In this document: in pieces, positions 25,374-34,067 of the stretch
Position numbering within the stretch: the first letter of the stretch is position 1
How the letters are laid out: each line of letters starts with the position of its first letter
DNA from: Amycolatopsis anabasis
GTDB lineage: Bacteria; Actinomycetota; Actinomycetes; Mycobacteriales; Pseudonocardiaceae
Assembly: GCF_009765355.1 (NCBI RefSeq)
Contig: NZ_VTHK01000014.1
Location: forward strand, 1 to 64,000
Direction: 5' to 3'
Length of the DNA stretch: 64,000 nucleotides
Notes under the pieces: model-generated
The model's database searches: none
Told to the model about the DNA's origin: nothing
The model's input: the letters and a program-made list of their open reading frames with translations, nothing else
Made by a program: the position numbers and the translations under genes

Positions 25374-26921
25374 GTGCCCGCCGAGCGCCCCACCCGGGAA
25401 GAACTCGCCGCCTGCGCCGAACACTTCGGATTCCGGGTGAGCGACGAGGACATGGACTCGTTCGCTCGCCTCGTTGAAAATTCACTCGGCTCGTACGACC
25501 TGGTCGAAGAGCTCTACACCGCGCAGGCGCCGACGCCGCCGGCCCGCGAGTACACCTTCGCCGATCCCGCGGCGAACCCGTACGGCGCGTGGTACGTCCA
25601 CACCGAGATCCACGGCGAGAAAACCGGTCCGCTGGCCGGGAAGCGCGTGGTGATCAAGGACAACATCAACGTCGCCGGGCTCCCGTTGATGAACGGCTCG
25701 ACCGCGGTCGAGGGCTACGTTCCCCGCGCCGACGCCACGGCCGTCACCTGGCTGCTCGAGGCCGGCGCGACGATCGTGGGCAAGGCGGTGTGCGAGAACC
25801 TGTGCCTGTCCGGGGCGAGCCACACCTCCGCCACCGGTCCGGTGCGCAACCCGTGGGACCCGGCGCGCACCTCCGGCGGATCGTCCAGCGGCTGCAGCGC
25901 GCTCGTCGCCAACCGCGAGGTGGACCTCGCGCTCGGCGCGGACCAGGGCGGTTCGATCCGGGTGCCCGGGGCGTTCTGCGGGATCGTCGGGCACAAACCG
26001 ACCCACGGCCTGATTCCCTACACCGGCGCGTTCCCGATCGAATCGACGCTCGATCACCTCGGCCCGATCACCGCCACCGTCCACGACGCGGCGCTCATGC
26101 TGTCCGTGCTCGCCGGGCGGGACGGGCGGGATCCGCGCCAGCCGACCGTGCTGGAACCGCAGGACTACCTGGGCGAACTGGACCGGGACGTCGCGGGGCT
26201 GCGGGTGGGCGTGGTCGCCGAAGGCTTCGGCCTGCCCGGCCTCTCGGATCCGGACGTGGACAAGATCGTGCGGGCGGCCGCGGCGCGGCTGGGCGCCGCG
26301 GGCCTGCTCGTCTCCGAGGTTCAGGTGCCCTGGCACCGGAACGGCCTGCACCTGTGGAACGTCATCGTCACCGACGGCGCCGCGTTCCAGATGCTCGAAG
26401 GCAACGGCTACGGCATGAACTACGACGGCGCCTACGACCCGGAGCTGATCGCGCACTACGGCGCGAACCGGGTGACCCGCGCCCAGGAGTTCTCCGACAC
26501 CGTCAAGAACGTGGCGATGCTGGGGCGGTACAGCCTCACCAGGATGCAGGGCCGCCACTACGCGATGGCCCGGAACCTGGTGGATTCCCTGCGCGCGGCG
26601 TACGACGAGGCGCTGGAACGGTTCGACGTGCTCGTCATGCCGACCTCGCCGTATCCGGCCACGCCGCTGGTGCCCCCGGACGCGGATCCGGAGACGTCGG
26701 TGGTGCGGGCGCTGGGGATGGCGCCCAACACCGCGCCGTTCAACGTCACCGGCCATCCCGCGACGACGATTCCGGCCGGGCTGACCGAAGGGCTGCCGGT
26801 GGGCCTCATGCTGATCGGCAGACGCTTCGACGACGCGACGCCGCTGCGGGTCGCGCACGCCTTCGAGAACCTCGTCGGCGGCTTCCCCGCACCTCCGGAT
26901 ACCGGGTCGGGTGTCGCATGA
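25374..26921 (+). CDS. Amidase (amidase signature family)
   Basis: The 515-residue enzyme carries the Ser-cisSer-Lys triad of the amidase signature family: K95 in VVIKDNINVAG, S170 in TSGGSSSGCS, and nucleophile S194 in DQGGSIRVPGA. The N-terminal 60 residues form the helical extension seen in nitrile-pathway amidases of rhodococci. It hydrolyses a carboxamide to acid and ammonia in the cytoplasm. GTG 25374 follows AGGAGG. The AmiC-like sensor gene upstream suggests induction by amide. No nitrile hydratase genes are adjacent. The stop overlaps the next small gene. Confidence 0.92.
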   Translation: MPAERPTREELAACAEHFGFRVSDEDMDSFARLVENSLGSYDLVEELYTAQAPTPPAREYTFADPAANPYGAWYVHTEIHGEKTGPLAGKRVVIKDNINVAGLPLMNGSTAVEGYVPRADATAVTWLLEAGATIVGKAVCENLCLSGASHTSATGPVRNPWDPARTSGGSSSGCSALVANREVDLALGADQGGSIRVPGAFCGIVGHKPTHGLIPYTGAFPIESTLDHLGPITATVHDAALMLSVLAGRDGRDPRQPTVLEPQDYLGELDRDVAGLRVGVVAEGFGLPGLSDPDVDKIVRAAAARLGAAGLLVSEVQVPWHRNGLHLWNVIVTDGAAFQMLEGNGYGMNYDGAYDPELIAHYGANRVTRAQEFSDTVKNVAMLGRYSLTRMQGRHYAMARNLVDSLRAAYDEALERFDVLVMPTSPYPATPLVPPDADPETSVVRALGMAPNTAPFNVTGHPATTIPAGLTEGLPVGLMLIGRRFDDATPLRVAHAFENLVGGFPAPPDTGSGVA

Positions 26922-27262
26922 GGACGGAGGTCGGTTCGACAGTGGAAGCGGGGAAAGCGGTGGTCGGCGGGGAGCGGCTGTACACCACGTGGTTCCGGAG
27001 CACGAGTGACGGCAAGGATCACGCCGTCACCGACGAGGACTTCGCGAATCCGCTGCTGCCCGGCCAGTACCGCGCGATCTGCGACCACGTCGTGGACATC
27101 GCCCCCGCGACCGCGCCGCCCGGACCGGTTTGCCGGGACTGCCTGTCCGTCCTCCGTGGACACCAGCTGGTGCTCGTGCCCGGATCGGCGCGGCACCGCA
27201 AGGCCGGGTTCTTCAGCCGCTTGTTCGGCCTCGCCACCCGGAGTTCGGGAGTCGTGCGGTGA
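26918..27262 (+). CDS. Small Cys/His protein, possible zinc ribbon
   Basis: The 114-residue product has the spaced motif ICDHVVDI...PVCRDCLSVLRG (C-x-H plus C-x2-C), which could bind one zinc ion. A basic C-terminus follows (RHRKAGFFSRLFGL). The ATG at 26918 overlaps the amidase stop (ATGA), suggesting co-translation. The next gene codes for a second protein with the same motif order, so the pair probably arose by duplication. Function is unknown; I do not recognise a named family. Confidence 0.68.
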   Translation: MRTEVGSTVEAGKAVVGGERLYTTWFRSTSDGKDHAVTDEDFANPLLPGQYRAICDHVVDIAPATAPPGPVCRDCLSVLRGHQLVLVPGSARHRKAGFFSRLFGLATRSSGVVR

Positions 27263-27498
27263 AACCGGCGCAGACCCTGGACGTGTTGTGGTGCCAGTCC
27301 GGGTACGACGCGATGCGCCACGCGTTCCCGCCGAAGGGCGCGGAATGGGCGGCCCGCCGCTGGCACGGCCTGCACATGGCGGTCTGCGGTCATATCGTGC
27401 CGAGCGCGGCGAAGATGCCGCATCCGCACGGTTCGCTGTGCCAGGACTGCGTCGACCACATCATCGCCGCGATCGGCGCCTCGACGCGTGGCGGCTAG
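27259..27498 (+). CDS. Small Cys/His protein, paralogue of its neighbour
   Basis: The 79-residue product reads DVLWCQSGYDAMRHAFPPKG, then MAVCGHIVPSA and GSLCQDCVDHIIAA. The CGH and CxxC pairs match the spacing type of the preceding protein. The GTG start overlaps the previous stop (GTGA), so both are translated together. The small size and zinc-ribbon-like motif suggest a protein-interaction or accessory role. It converges with the Lrp gene, sharing four bases. Confidence 0.66.
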   Translation: MKPAQTLDVLWCQSGYDAMRHAFPPKGAEWAARRWHGLHMAVCGHIVPSAAKMPHPHGSLCQDCVDHIIAAIGASTRGG

Positions 27499-27977
27499 CG
27501 CGTCCCCCACTGGTAGGACTGCTTCACCAGTTTGAGGTAGATCAGGGTCTCGGTCGACTCGATCCCGTCGATGGCGCGGATCCGTTTGGACACCACTTCG
27601 AGCAGGTGCTCGTCGTCGGCCACGACGACCTCGCAGATGAGGTCGAACGATCCCGCGCAGATCACCGCGTACGCGACCTCGTCGAGCGTGGTGAGCTGGT
27701 CGGCGACCTTCTCCACGTCCCCGGTCACCTTCAAGCCGATCATGGCGTGCCGGAACAGGCCGACCTGGGCCGGATCGGTGACCGCCACGATCTGCATCAC
27801 GCCGGAATCGGTCAGCCGCTGCACCCGCTGCCGGATCGCGGCCTCGGACAGGCCGACCGCCTTGCCGATCGCCGAGTAGGAACGGCGGCCGTCCTGCTGG
27901 AGCTGCTCGATGATCTGCTTGGACACGTCATCGAGTGCGACGGCGTTCGCGGAATCGTTCCTGGTCACACCGGGCAT
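27495..27977 (-). CDS. Lrp/AsnC family transcriptional regulator
   Basis: The 160-residue protein has the Lrp HTH (VSKQIIEQLQQDGRRSYSAIGKAVG in part, SEAAIRQRVQRLTDSGV) and the RAM/AsnC effector domain (MIGLKVTGDVEKVADQL, VICAGSFDLICEVVV). These regulators sense amino acids or related metabolites. ATG 27977 is preceded by a GGCGGGGG stretch. Which neighbouring gene it controls is not clear; no divergent transporter or aminotransferase is adjacent. The IclR gene lies 50 nt upstream on the same strand. Confidence 0.9.
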   Translation of the reverse strand: MPGVTRNDSANAVALDDVSKQIIEQLQQDGRRSYSAIGKAVGLSEAAIRQRVQRLTDSGVMQIVAVTDPAQVGLFRHAMIGLKVTGDVEKVADQLTTLDEVAYAVICAGSFDLICEVVVADDEHLLEVVSKRIRAIDGIESTETLIYLKLVKQSYQWGTR

Positions 27978-28027
27978 GATCCCCCGCCGCCGAGCACCCC
28001 GGCAACCGGGGCGGCGTTGGAAGACCG

Positions 28028-28789
28028 TTAACGTGGCGTGCCGTGCAGCAGTTCTGACAGCTGCCGCGCGGTGGCCGCCACCGCCCGCCCGATCGCCGGG
28101 AGGCTGCGCCCGGTCCGGTACTTGGGGGCGGACACGTTGACCGCGGCGACGATCACCCCGGTGAAGTTGCGCACCGGGGCGGCCGCGCCGACCAGCCCGG
28201 CTTCGAGTTCCTCGTCGGCGAGCGCGTAGCCGAGCTGACGTGCTTTGCGCAACCGGTTGAGGCAGTCCTGCGCGGTGTGCGGTGCGTTCGGGCCCGCTTC
28301 CCGGCTGCGCCGCTCGAACAGCTCGATCACCTCCTCCTCCGGCGCGTCGAACAGCAGCGCGCGGCCGGCGGAGGTGCAGTGCAACGGGGTGGTGCGGCCG
28401 ATCCACCCGCCCGCCTGCACCGCGCGCAGCGGGTTCTCCGAGGTCACGGTCAACGCCTGGTTCGCGTTGCGGACGCTGAGATGCGCGCGTTCGTGCACCT
28501 GCGCGACCAGCTCGCGCAGCGCGCCCGGCGCGGCGGCGAGCAAGCGCCGGTCGCTCGCCCGGTCGGCGAGGGTGAACAGGCGCCAGCCGAGCCGGTATTC
28601 CAGGGTTTCCGGGTCGCGTTCGACGAGCCCGTTCTCGTCGAGAACCTTGAGGATGCGCGAGATCTGGCTCTTCTCCTTGTCGAGGTGGCGGGCGATCTGC
28701 ACCACCCCGGTCCGGTCCAGTGTCTCGTCGCTGAGTGCGGCCAGGATGCTGATGGCCCGCTGCACACTGGAAAGCCCTTCGGTTGCCAT
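28028..28789 (-). CDS. IclR family transcriptional regulator
   Basis: The 253-residue protein has an N-terminal winged helix (LSSVQRAISILAALSDETLD, QIARHLDKEKSQISRILKVL) and a C-terminal IclR effector domain with GRALLFDAPEEEV and GLVGAAAPVRNFTGVIVAAV. The ATG at 28789 follows GGGTGGG. It diverges from the alpha/beta hydrolase-like gene at 28932, the likely target. IclR regulators usually respond to small carboxylates or aromatic intermediates; the effector here is unknown. Confidence 0.91.
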   Translation of the reverse strand: MATEGLSSVQRAISILAALSDETLDRTGVVQIARHLDKEKSQISRILKVLDENGLVERDPETLEYRLGWRLFTLADRASDRRLLAAAPGALRELVAQVHERAHLSVRNANQALTVTSENPLRAVQAGGWIGRTTPLHCTSAGRALLFDAPEEEVIELFERRSREAGPNAPHTAQDCLNRLRKARQLGYALADEELEAGLVGAAAPVRNFTGVIVAAVNVSAPKYRTGRSLPAIGRAVAATARQLSELLHGTPR

Positions 28790-28931
28790 CCGCCCACCCT
28801 TACCCCGCCCGCGGATCCCGGCAACCGCGATGCTCGTGACGCACCGCGGCGGTGCCCCGCCCGCAACGGCGATTGCCCTGGTTTCCCGGGAGTCGCAGTG
28901 TCTGTTGGGTGGCAACGAAAAGGAGGCTTGG

Positions 28932-29873
28932 GTGACTGTCGAGGCACTGCCGTTCTTCAGCGACGGGTACCGCATCGACGCGGATCTGCACCTGCCGGGA
29001 TCCGGTTCGGGATACCCGGTCGTGGTGGTCGCGTCCGGATTTCAGGGCCTGAAGGTGATTCACCCGGAACGGTTCGCCCGCGCGCTGACCCCGCGCGGCT
29101 ACGCGGTGCTGGCGTTCGACTACCGGGGCTTCGGGGCGAGTGAAGGGGAACGGGGGCGGCTCGCCCCGCAGGACTGGGTGGCCGACGTGCGCGCCGCGGT
29201 CGACCGGTTGGACGCGACCCCGCTCGTCGGCGAGATCCTGCTGCTCGGCTGGGGCCTGGGCGGGGGAGTGGTGGTCGCCGAGGCGGCCGAGGATCCCCGC
29301 GTCGCCGGGATCGCCGCGGTGAACGGCATCGGCGACGGCACGCGGGTGACCCGCGGTATGCACGACGAAGGCTCGTGGCGCCGCCTGCTCCAGCGGATCG
29401 AGGGGGACCGCGGCCGCCGCGCGGAGTTCGGCCGTTCGGAAATCACCTCACCGTGGGACATCGTGCGCCTGGACCGGGACGCGCGGACCGACGGCTACGT
29501 GAACGCCGAGCTCTACCGGGCGCCCGGCTTCGGCTCGGGGGTGAGCCTGGAATCCGGCGACCTGCTGCTGCGGTTCCGCCCCGAGCGCGTGGCGGCCCAG
29601 CTCGCCCCGCGTCCGCTGCTGCTCGTGCACGGCGCCCAGAACCGGTTGCACCCGCCCGAGGAGGCGCTTTCGCTGTACGCGCACGCGAACGAGCCCAAAC
29701 GGCTGGAACTGCTCGAAGGCGTCGGCCACACCGAGTGGATGCACGACGAGCACCCGACCTTCCGGTACCTGGTCGACCTGCTGGACACGTTCTTCGGCCG
29801 GGCGCTATCCGGGATCGGCCGCCCGCAGGGCGGGCGCCACGTGCGCGAGCGCCTCCCGCAGGATGTCGGCTAG
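28932..29873 (+). CDS. Alpha/beta hydrolase-fold protein lacking the nucleophile
   Basis: The 313-residue protein has a complete alpha/beta hydrolase core (PVVVVASGFQGLK, YAVLAFDYRGFGASEGERG). The nucleophile elbow reads LGWGLGGG, with glycine 108 where serine is expected. The acid position reads HGAQNRLHPPEE, with asparagine instead of aspartate. The histidine segment (EGVGHTEWMHDEHP) is kept. It may be non-catalytic or use another mechanism. GTG 28932 follows AGGAGG. The gene is divergent from the IclR gene and overlaps the convergent TetR gene by 69 nt. Confidence 0.82.
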   Translation: MTVEALPFFSDGYRIDADLHLPGSGSGYPVVVVASGFQGLKVIHPERFARALTPRGYAVLAFDYRGFGASEGERGRLAPQDWVADVRAAVDRLDATPLVGEILLLGWGLGGGVVVAEAAEDPRVAGIAAVNGIGDGTRVTRGMHDEGSWRRLLQRIEGDRGRRAEFGRSEITSPWDIVRLDRDARTDGYVNAELYRAPGFGSGVSLESGDLLLRFRPERVAAQLAPRPLLLVHGAQNRLHPPEEALSLYAHANEPKRLELLEGVGHTEWMHDEHPTFRYLVDLLDTFFGRALSGIGRPQGGRHVRERLPQDVG

Positions 29874-30428
29874 CGAGCCCCGGGGAACGACGAGCAGACC
29901 GTCCCCCGCGGGGCGCACCCAGCGCTCGAGGGCCACGCGGGCGGCAGCCGAAACCGCGGCCGCGAGCACCGCGGTCGCGAAGTCGTCGTCGCTACCGGTG
30001 CGGGCCGCGATCGCCGCCGCGAGCGGCTGATCGATGGCGGCGGCCATGTCGACGAACTCCGCCCGCAGCCCCGGGGACGACGTGATCAGCGTGAGCAGGT
30101 CGCCGGGTGGTTCGCCGTCCGCGCCGTACTGTTCGACCAGCGCCTCGATGACGGCCTCGGCCAGCGGCTCGCCGACCGGCCGGGCCCGCAGCGCCGCACC
30201 GATCCGCAACGCGCGTTCCGCCAGGACCGCGGCCACGATCGCCTGCTCGCGGCTGGAGAAGTAGTTGTTGTAGGTCCGCGGCGAGACCCCGGCGGCCTCG
30301 GCGATGTCGTCGACCCGGACGTTTTCCGGGCCGCGCTCCAGGGCGAGCCGCAACGCCGCCGCGCTGAGCGCCTCGCGGGTGGCGATCTTCTTGCGTTCGC
30401 GCAGCCCACCGCTCTCCTTCGCGTTCAT
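29805..30428 (-). CDS. TetR family transcriptional regulator
   Basis: The 207-residue protein has a TetR HTH (ALSAAALRLALERGPENVRV, AAGVSPRTYNNYFSSREQAI) and an acyl-CoA-like-sensing TetR_C-type helical half, rich in alanine. ATG 30428 is close to an inverted repeat at 30450-30479. The secreted hydrolase gene lies 67 nt upstream on the same strand, so readthrough is possible, but the operator suggests a separate, self-repressed promoter. The 3' end overlaps the hydrolase-like gene on the other strand. Confidence 0.88.
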   Translation of the reverse strand: MNAKESGGLRERKKIATREALSAAALRLALERGPENVRVDDIAEAAGVSPRTYNNYFSSREQAIVAAVLAERALRIGAALRARPVGEPLAEAVIEALVEQYGADGEPPGDLLTLITSSPGLRAEFVDMAAAIDQPLAAAIAARTGSDDDFATAVLAAAVSAAARVALERWVRPAGDGLLVVPRGSLADILREALAHVAPALRAADPG

Positions 30429-30449
30429 GATCCCAGCTTATCGGCGGGG

Positions 30450-30479
30450 TTGCGTACACGCATATTTGCGTGTGCGCAA
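30450..30479. promoter_or_regulatory. TetR operator, 13-bp inverted repeat
   Basis: TTGCGTACACGCA, a 4-nt TATT centre, and TGCGTGTGCGCAA form an inverted repeat with one mismatch. It ends 21 nt before the TetR start codon, matching the placement of the operator at 17841-17872 relative to its own regulator. Confidence 0.78.
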
Positions 30480-30495
30480 TCTTGGACCTGGGCGG

Positions 30496-31611
30496 CTAGG
30501 GCGGTGGTCGCCGGTCGTGGTGAAAGACGATCTCCGGGAACTCGGGTGCTGGGCCGGTGAGCAGTCGCTGGGGGATGCCGCGCAGGTGCTGGTCGACGAA
30601 TGCGGCGACGTAGGTGCGGGCCAGCTGGATGCCGCGGGCCGGATCGAGCGGCATCGGCTGGCCGACACCGGCCTGCTGGACGAGCAGGTTCAGGTCGGTG
30701 CAGAAGTTGTGGTCGGCGGCGGGGGCGGTCAGTCGGCGCTTCCAGCCGGACATGCGGGGCCACACGGCATCCCAGGACGGGTCGGAACTGCCGTCCGGAT
30801 GGTGGTATTCGCCGCTGCCGAACAGGAGGAACGGGCGGTCGAGCGGATCAGGCGGCAGCATCGGCCCGTCGAGGTTGACCCCGGCGTCGACGCGAGGGTC
30901 GGCGCGCATCGCGGTGGCCGCGGCGTCCCCGCCCATGGAGTGCCCCACGACGGCCACGTGGTGCTGGTCGACCAGCGGGTGGTGGCGGAGTTCGCCGAGC
31001 ACGAAGGACAGGTCGAGGCCCCGGTTGAGCGCGATCGGGGCGTGGCCGATCTTGCCGGGTAGCTCGCAGGCCGCGCAGGGCAGCACTCCACCCGGGAACT
31101 TCGCGGCGACGGACTCGAAAGCGTGGTCGACGGTGGCGGCAAGGTAGCCGCGGGAGGCGAGATCCTCGGCCAGGGCGGTGAGCGAGTGGCGGGGGAAGGT
31201 GAAGCCGGGCGAGAGCAGCACGAGCGGGCGCCGGCCGGGCAGTGGGCGGGCGCCGGTACGCGACCAGGTCCGGGTGTTGACCAGCCGTTCCGCGGTGAAC
31301 CGTGGGCCGAGCTGGGCGAAGTCCACGAATGCGGTGGCCTCGGCCGGGTCCAGGTAGGGAGCGCGGCTGCCGGTGCCCCGCACCGCCGGGTAGTACACGG
31401 TGACCATGAGTCGTCGCGGCCCGGCCTCGGGCACCCACGGGTCGGCACGATCGCGGTCGGTGAGGGCGAACGTGGTCCGCCCGACCGCGTCCCGCCCGGT
31501 CGGCGCGGGCAGTGACAGACCCGCCGTCGCCGCGGCGGCGGTGGGCGTGGACAAGGCAAGCAGGCAGAGCGCGGTGACCGCGACGGCCGACTTGGCACGA
31601 AGCTTTCGCAT
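30496..31611 (-). CDS. Secreted alpha/beta hydrolase (PAF-acetylhydrolase/lipase-like)
   Basis: The 371-residue protein has a signal peptide (MRKLRAKSAVAVTALCLLAL, AxA cleavage near TAAAATAG). A hydrolase domain with nucleophile serine in VAVVGHSMGGDAA follows. The strand MVTVYYPAV and loop LVLLSPGFTFPRHSLTALAE resemble actinobacterial PAF-acetylhydrolase-like or polyester-degrading enzymes. A histidine near APAADHNFCTDLN is the likely base. Substrate may be an ester outside the cell. GTCGAGGC precedes the ATG. It diverges from the frameshifted membrane gene at 31830. Confidence 0.85.
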   Translation of the reverse strand: MRKLRAKSAVAVTALCLLALSTPTAAAATAGLSLPAPTGRDAVGRTTFALTDRDRADPWVPEAGPRRLMVTVYYPAVRGTGSRAPYLDPAEATAFVDFAQLGPRFTAERLVNTRTWSRTGARPLPGRRPLVLLSPGFTFPRHSLTALAEDLASRGYLAATVDHAFESVAAKFPGGVLPCAACELPGKIGHAPIALNRGLDLSFVLGELRHHPLVDQHHVAVVGHSMGGDAAATAMRADPRVDAGVNLDGPMLPPDPLDRPFLLFGSGEYHHPDGSSDPSWDAVWPRMSGWKRRLTAPAADHNFCTDLNLLVQQAGVGQPMPLDPARGIQLARTYVAAFVDQHLRGIPQRLLTGPAPEFPEIVFHHDRRPPP

Positions 31612-31829
31612 GCCTCGACTGTGCCCGGGGCAGCGGAGGCGGAACATCGGGAAACACCCGGAGACAGGCCCTGAGATCCGCGCACGATCTCGGCGGAATT
31701 CGGCCACGGTAGGGGAATTCGCCAACCGCGCGGCGGGGAAGGCCACCCGGATGGCGGGTAACGTGCGGTGGCGACCGGGCGACTTGGGGGCGTAGCGGTA
31801 TTTTCGCCCGCACCCCAAGGAGATTCGGG

Positions 31830-32380
31830 ATGGTCACGCTCGCGGTCGTGCTGGGGCTGGCCGGGGTCGTCCTGATTCTGGTCGCGTTGATCGGTGGTGG
31901 GTTCACGTTTTCCGGTTCGGTGATGCCGGTTGTCGGCAAGGCGATCCGGGTTCCCTGTTTCCTGGTCGGTGCGGTGCTGGTTTTCGTCGCGATCGGGCTC
32001 GCGGTGCTGGAGAGACGAGCAAACCTTCGGGCGAGCGCTTCAATCCGCTGCCGCCCTCGCCCAGCAGCCCGATCGCCCCGGGCGCCACGCCCCAGCCGAT
32101 CGCCTCGCCGCACCGGGGTTCGGAACCGGGTTCGGTCGGTGTGGTGCAGGCGCCACCGGGCCTGACCGCGCGGGTCTTCCAGTACCCCTCGCTGAGCGCG
32201 CCGATTCTCGGCGAGCTAGCGAACGGGACCTCGGTGTGGATCCGGTGCACCGCGCAGGGCGACGTGGTGCAGCGGCCGGACGGCTTCACCAGCAGCCTCT
32301 GGAACCGGATCGACCAGGGCTTCGTACCGGATGTGGCCGTCGATACCGGAACCAACCAGGCCACCATGCCGAACTGCTGA
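31830..32380 (+). pseudogene. Frameshifted membrane protein with C-terminal SH3-like domain
   Basis: From ATG 31830 (AAGGAG upstream) the frame encodes two membrane helices (VTLAVVLGLAGVVLILVALI and FLVGAVLVFVAIGLAVLE). Near 32011-32020, CTGGAGAGACGAGC contains an extra GA: removing two bases continues as SKPSGERFNPLPPSPSSP and an SH3-like segment (LTARVFQYPSLSAPILGELA, NGTSVWIRCTAQGD) ending in TGA at 32378. Both halves look well preserved, so the break is recent, is a sequencing error, or is phase variation at the GAGAGA tract. The intact product would be a membrane-anchored SH3-type protein like the one at 35875-36300. Confidence 0.65.
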
Positions 32381-32407
32381 AGCCCCGCGCGGGCGGGACC
32401 GGAATGG

Positions 32408-33841
32408 CTACCAGGCGCTCATCACGTGCTTGATGCGGGTGTAGTCCTCCAGCCCGTACATCGACAGGTCCTTGCCGTGGCCGGAGTGCTTGAACCCGCC
32501 GTGCGGCATCTCCGCGACCATTGGGATGTGCGTGTTGAGCCAGACGCAGCCGAAGTCCAGTTCGGCCGACATCCGCATCGCGGTCGCGTGGTCGCTGGTC
32601 CAGACCGAGGACGCGAGCCCGTACTCGACGCCGTTGGCCAGCGCGATCGCCTCGGCTTCGCCGGTGAACTCCTGCACCGTGATCACCGGCCCGAAGATCT
32701 CCTGCTGGATCACCTCGTCGTCCTGCCGGACGCCGGAAACCACCGTGGGCGCGTAGAAGTAACCGCGCTCGCCGACGCGTGATCCTCCCGTGTGGACGGT
32801 CGCGTGCTCCGGCAGCCGCTCGATGAACCCGCTGACCCGGGCGAACTGGTTCGCGTTGTTCAGCGGGCCGTAGTCGGCGTCCGGCAGTTCGGGGCCGCCG
32901 GTCTTCGTCGCCCGGGCGCGGGCCGTTAGGGCCGCGACGAACTCGTCGTGCGCGTCCGCGGCGACCAGCACCCGGGTCGCCGCGGTGCAGTCCTGGCCCG
33001 CGTTGAAATAGCCCGCCGCGGCGATGCCTTCGGCCGCCGCGTCGAGGTCCGCGTCGGCGAACACCACGACCGGCGCTTTGCCGCCCAGTTCCAGGTGGGT
33101 GCGCTTGAGACCCGCGGCGGCCGAACCGGCCACCTCCCGGCCGGCGCGGACCGAACCGGTGATCGCCACCAGGTCCGGGCGCGGATGTTCGACGAGCGCG
33201 CGGCCGGTGTCCCGGTCGCCGCAGAGCACGTTGAGCACGCCCGGCGGCAGGTGTTCCGCGCAGATCTCGGCGAGCAGCACGGTGGAGGACGGCGTGGTGT
33301 CCGAGGGTTTGAGGACAACCGTGTTCCCGGCCGCGAGCGCGGGTGCGATCTTCCAGACCGCCATCATCAGCGGGTAGTTCCAGGGCGTGACCTGGGCGCA
33401 GACTCCGACCGGTTCGCGCCGCACGAACGACGTGTGGCCCGCCAGGTACTCGCCCGCGGACCTGCCCTCCAGCACCCGCGCCGCCCCGGCGAAGAACCGG
33501 AGCTGGTCGACGCAGGGCGGCAGTTCCTCGGTTTCGGTCAGCGCCCGCGGCTTGCCGGTGTCCGCGCATTCGGCGTCGACGAGTTCCGCGGCGCGCGCCT
33601 CGACGGCGTCGGCGATGCGCAGCAACGCGAGCTGCCGTTCGGCGGGCGTGGTCCGGCGCCAGGCCGGGAAGGCGCGGGAGGCCGCGTCGAGCGCGGCGTC
33701 CACGTCGGCCTGGCCGGACAGCGGGGCGGTCGCGGTGACCTCCTCGGTCACCGGATCGACCACCTCGAGCTCCCGGCCGTCCCGCGCCGGCGTCGGCTGC
33801 CCGTCGACGAGGTTGTACAGCTTGCGCTTTGCCGCCATCAT
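32408..33841 (-). CDS. NAD-dependent aldehyde dehydrogenase (aminobutyraldehyde DH-like)
   Basis: The 477-residue enzyme has the ALDH active site: C285 in FNAGQDCTAATR, E251 in LELGGK, and the NAD-loop ITGSVRAGREVAG. The sequence VCAQVTPWNYPLMMAVWKIA and the GQDC variant are typical of gamma-aminobutyraldehyde/betaine-aldehyde-type members in putrescine and related polyamine degradation. ATG 33841 follows AAGGG; a second ATG is adjacent. The gene stands alone, with no aminotransferase or polyamine transporter nearby, so the physiological aldehyde is uncertain. Confidence 0.91.
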   Translation of the reverse strand: MMAAKRKLYNLVDGQPTPARDGRELEVVDPVTEEVTATAPLSGQADVDAALDAASRAFPAWRRTTPAERQLALLRIADAVEARAAELVDAECADTGKPRALTETEELPPCVDQLRFFAGAARVLEGRSAGEYLAGHTSFVRREPVGVCAQVTPWNYPLMMAVWKIAPALAAGNTVVLKPSDTTPSSTVLLAEICAEHLPPGVLNVLCGDRDTGRALVEHPRPDLVAITGSVRAGREVAGSAAAGLKRTHLELGGKAPVVVFADADLDAAAEGIAAAGYFNAGQDCTAATRVLVAADAHDEFVAALTARARATKTGGPELPDADYGPLNNANQFARVSGFIERLPEHATVHTGGSRVGERGYFYAPTVVSGVRQDDEVIQQEIFGPVITVQEFTGEAEAIALANGVEYGLASSVWTSDHATAMRMSAELDFGCVWLNTHIPMVAEMPHGGFKHSGHGKDLSMYGLEDYTRIKHVMSAW

Positions 33842-34067
33842 GCACCCTTCACGCAACGAAAACCGTCGTGTGAATAGTGCAAGACAACTAGATCAATGGC
33901 AAGAGCTGCGCCTGACGGTGCTTTTCGCGAAGCATGCGACGGGGGTGAGTGTGTACGTTGGCGAACGAGTTGGTCACGCAGGGTGTCGACCCCGTCGGGT
34001 GCGGCGGTAATGTCGCCTGTTCGCCATTCGGTCGCCCTGTGTGCTCGCTGACAGCTCGGGAGGTCTG

